Positions 14,909 to 16,033 of a stretch of DNA of 16,033 nucleotides are shown in pieces. The translations under genes were made by a program, and so were the position numbers. Source of the stretch: Bacteroidales bacterium (GTDB taxonomy: Bacteria; Bacteroidota; Bacteroidia; Bacteroidales; VadinHA17); NCBI GenBank assembly GCA_003518245.1, contig DOZA01000137.1, positions 1 through 16,033 on the forward strand. Direction: 5' to 3'. Under the pieces are notes generated by a model. That model worked only from the letters and a program-made list of their open reading frames with translations. It ran no database searches and had not been told where the DNA came from. Each line of letters opens with the position of its first letter. Within the stretch, counting starts at the first letter, position 1.

Positions 14909-16033
14909 TCAGTTAGAAAAATATTTAATTAATATTTCCTTGATATCTTCCTTCTTGACAGGCTTGGAAATGAACTGACTGATGCCTGCTATTTCAGCTT
15001 TCTTTTCTGATTCAAAGGTACTGTCGGCGCTAAGGGCTATAATTATTGTCCCCGGAGAGTTTTTAAGTATCTTTTTTGATGCAGTATACCCATCCATCTC
15101 GGGCATAATAAGGTCCATAAAGACAATGTCATATTTTTTCTTCTGCGCTTTACTAAAACCCTCCTTTCCGTTTATCGCCATATCGACCTCAAAGCCTATA
15201 CTTTTGAGGATGGTTTCCGCAACTTTCTGATTTATAAGATTATCTTCCACCACCAATATATTAAGATCTTTTTTTATTCTTTCGGTCAGATCCAATTCTG
15301 TTTCAGGCTTCACATCAGGAAACCTTTCATTAATGATATTTATCAACTCACTAGCATCATATGGTTTTACAAGATAATCATCAACCCCATACTGTATGCA
15401 TTTAGTATAATTACCTCTTTTATCATTTGAACTCACCATAAGTATCATAAAACTTGTATAGAGCTCATTTTCCCATAAAGTCTTTGCTACATCAAAACCA
15501 TCGAAATCAGGAGCATCCACAATAATTATTGATTTATACCTTTCGCCCACCCGTTCGAGGTTAGATTTAATAAGGTTTACCGTCTGTTTCTGCCAGTTGG
15601 TAACATAGGTTACTATTCCATATTTATGCAGTGCATTAAGCAGTTCTTCATCTCTCTGTCGACTTCCGCTGACAACAAGAGTTTTAATATCAGAATATTT
15701 CCTTACTTTTTCACTACCATAATCTTTGCATGTTCTGATATTTGAATACATGCTGATAGTGAATTCAAACCTTATGCCAGGATATTCCGGATCATCTGAC
15801 AGACCTGAAGGAATGGTGGATTTGAGGTTGCCTCCCATTATTTGAATCAGTCTCTTTGACAGCAAACTACCCAATGCTTTGGTTTCAATTTCACTTATAG
15901 AACTGCTGTCTAATTCTTCACTGTCCTCATACATTCTTTTCAGTATCTCATTATCGTACCCCTTACCAGTATCTCTGAGAATAAATCTGAGTGATACAAC
16001 CCCCTTATTTGCTTTTTCGGTTTTTACATCCAG
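14909..16033 (-). CDS. Hybrid sensor histidine kinase/response regulator (C-terminal part)
   Basis: The frame is open to the window edge, so the N-terminal sensor and dimerisation part is missing. In the 374 visible residues, the first ~60 are the end of the ATPase domain: G1 box RDTGKG at 20-25, then ALGSLLSKRLIQIMGG at about 53-68, a loose G2 box without GLGL. A first receiver-like domain (~116-234) has IIIVDAPDFDGFDVA, where the Asp-to-Pro spacing is shorter than usual, and DDYLVKPYDASEL. A second receiver (~256-373) is canonical: LVVEDNLINQKV (Glu/Asp263-264), FMDLIMPEMDG with phospho-acceptor Asp307, and SKPVKKEDI with Lys357. No DNA-binding output is attached, so the signal likely passes to a separate partner. 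mnmH follows immediately and is probably cotranscribed. Confidence 0.9.
   Translation of the reverse strand: MDVKTEKANKGVVSLRFILRDTGKGYDNEILKRMYEDSEELDSSSISEIETKALGSLLSKRLIQIMGGNLKSTIPSGLSDDPEYPGIRFEFTISMYSNIRTCKDYGSEKVRKYSDIKTLVVSGSRQRDEELLNALHKYGIVTYVTNWQKQTVNLIKSNLERVGERYKSIIIVDAPDFDGFDVAKTLWENELYTSFMILMVSSNDKRGNYTKCIQYGVDDYLVKPYDASELINIINERFPDVKPETELDLTERIKKDLNILVVEDNLINQKVAETILKSIGFEVDMAINGKEGFSKAQKKKYDIVFMDLIMPEMDGYTASKKILKNSPGTIIIALSADSTFESEKKAEIAGISQFISKPVKKEDIKEILIKYFSN

Overview
The window looks like chromosomal DNA from a member of the Bacteroidota, probably a free-living or gut Bacteroidales/Marinilabiliales-type organism. This rests on gene content: a DUF4838 protein, a GH106-like lipoprotein, a Bacteroidota-style ECF sigma / anti-sigma / barrel trio, an AsmA protein with the C-terminal domain common in this phylum, and a histidine kinase with an ETAHQLGTP H-box. 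AT-rich DNA, weak Shine-Dalgarno sequences and TAnnTTTG boxes agree. The exact taxon cannot be read from the sequence.

Layout. (1) Positions 1-3805 are a remnant of a carbohydrate-degradation cluster: the 3' end of a DUF4838 protein with an F5/8-type C-terminal module, a badly decayed GH43-CBM6 glycosidase, and an intact GH106-like glycosidase lipoprotein. (2) Positions 3836-4482 are a nearly complete but broken integral membrane protein gene (two stops and one frameshift). (3) Positions 4478-7110 hold an ECF sigma factor, a one-TM putative anti-sigma protein and an outer-membrane beta-barrel protein. Two matching candidate ECF promoters (TGTAAC, 16-17 nt, CGTC) precede the sigma gene and the barrel gene. 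(4) After a strong terminator, 7280-13861 is a forward run of tightly packed genes: ThiF/MoeB/HesA-like, PepE, AsmA-like, a sensor histidine kinase and a U32-family (TrhP-like) protein. (5) On the reverse strand, 16033-13848 encodes the C-terminal part of a hybrid histidine kinase followed immediately by MnmH (tRNA 2-selenouridine synthase). MnmH overlaps the U32 gene tail-to-tail by 14 bp.

How the genes work together. The sigma, anti-sigma and barrel genes form a probable envelope-responsive regulon with autoregulation. The U32 and MnmH families both include enzymes that modify tRNA wobble uridine 34, and here they meet end to end. MnmH also implies that the cell makes selenophosphate. The glycan part appears to be eroding, with only one clearly intact enzyme.

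I found no convincing wholly new system. The best leads are the paired ECF promoters, an in-frame 39-bp palindromic element inside a coding region, the ThiF-like protein that has lost its usual cysteines, and the clustered pseudogenes. I saw no CRISPR array, tRNA, rRNA, transposase or integrase.
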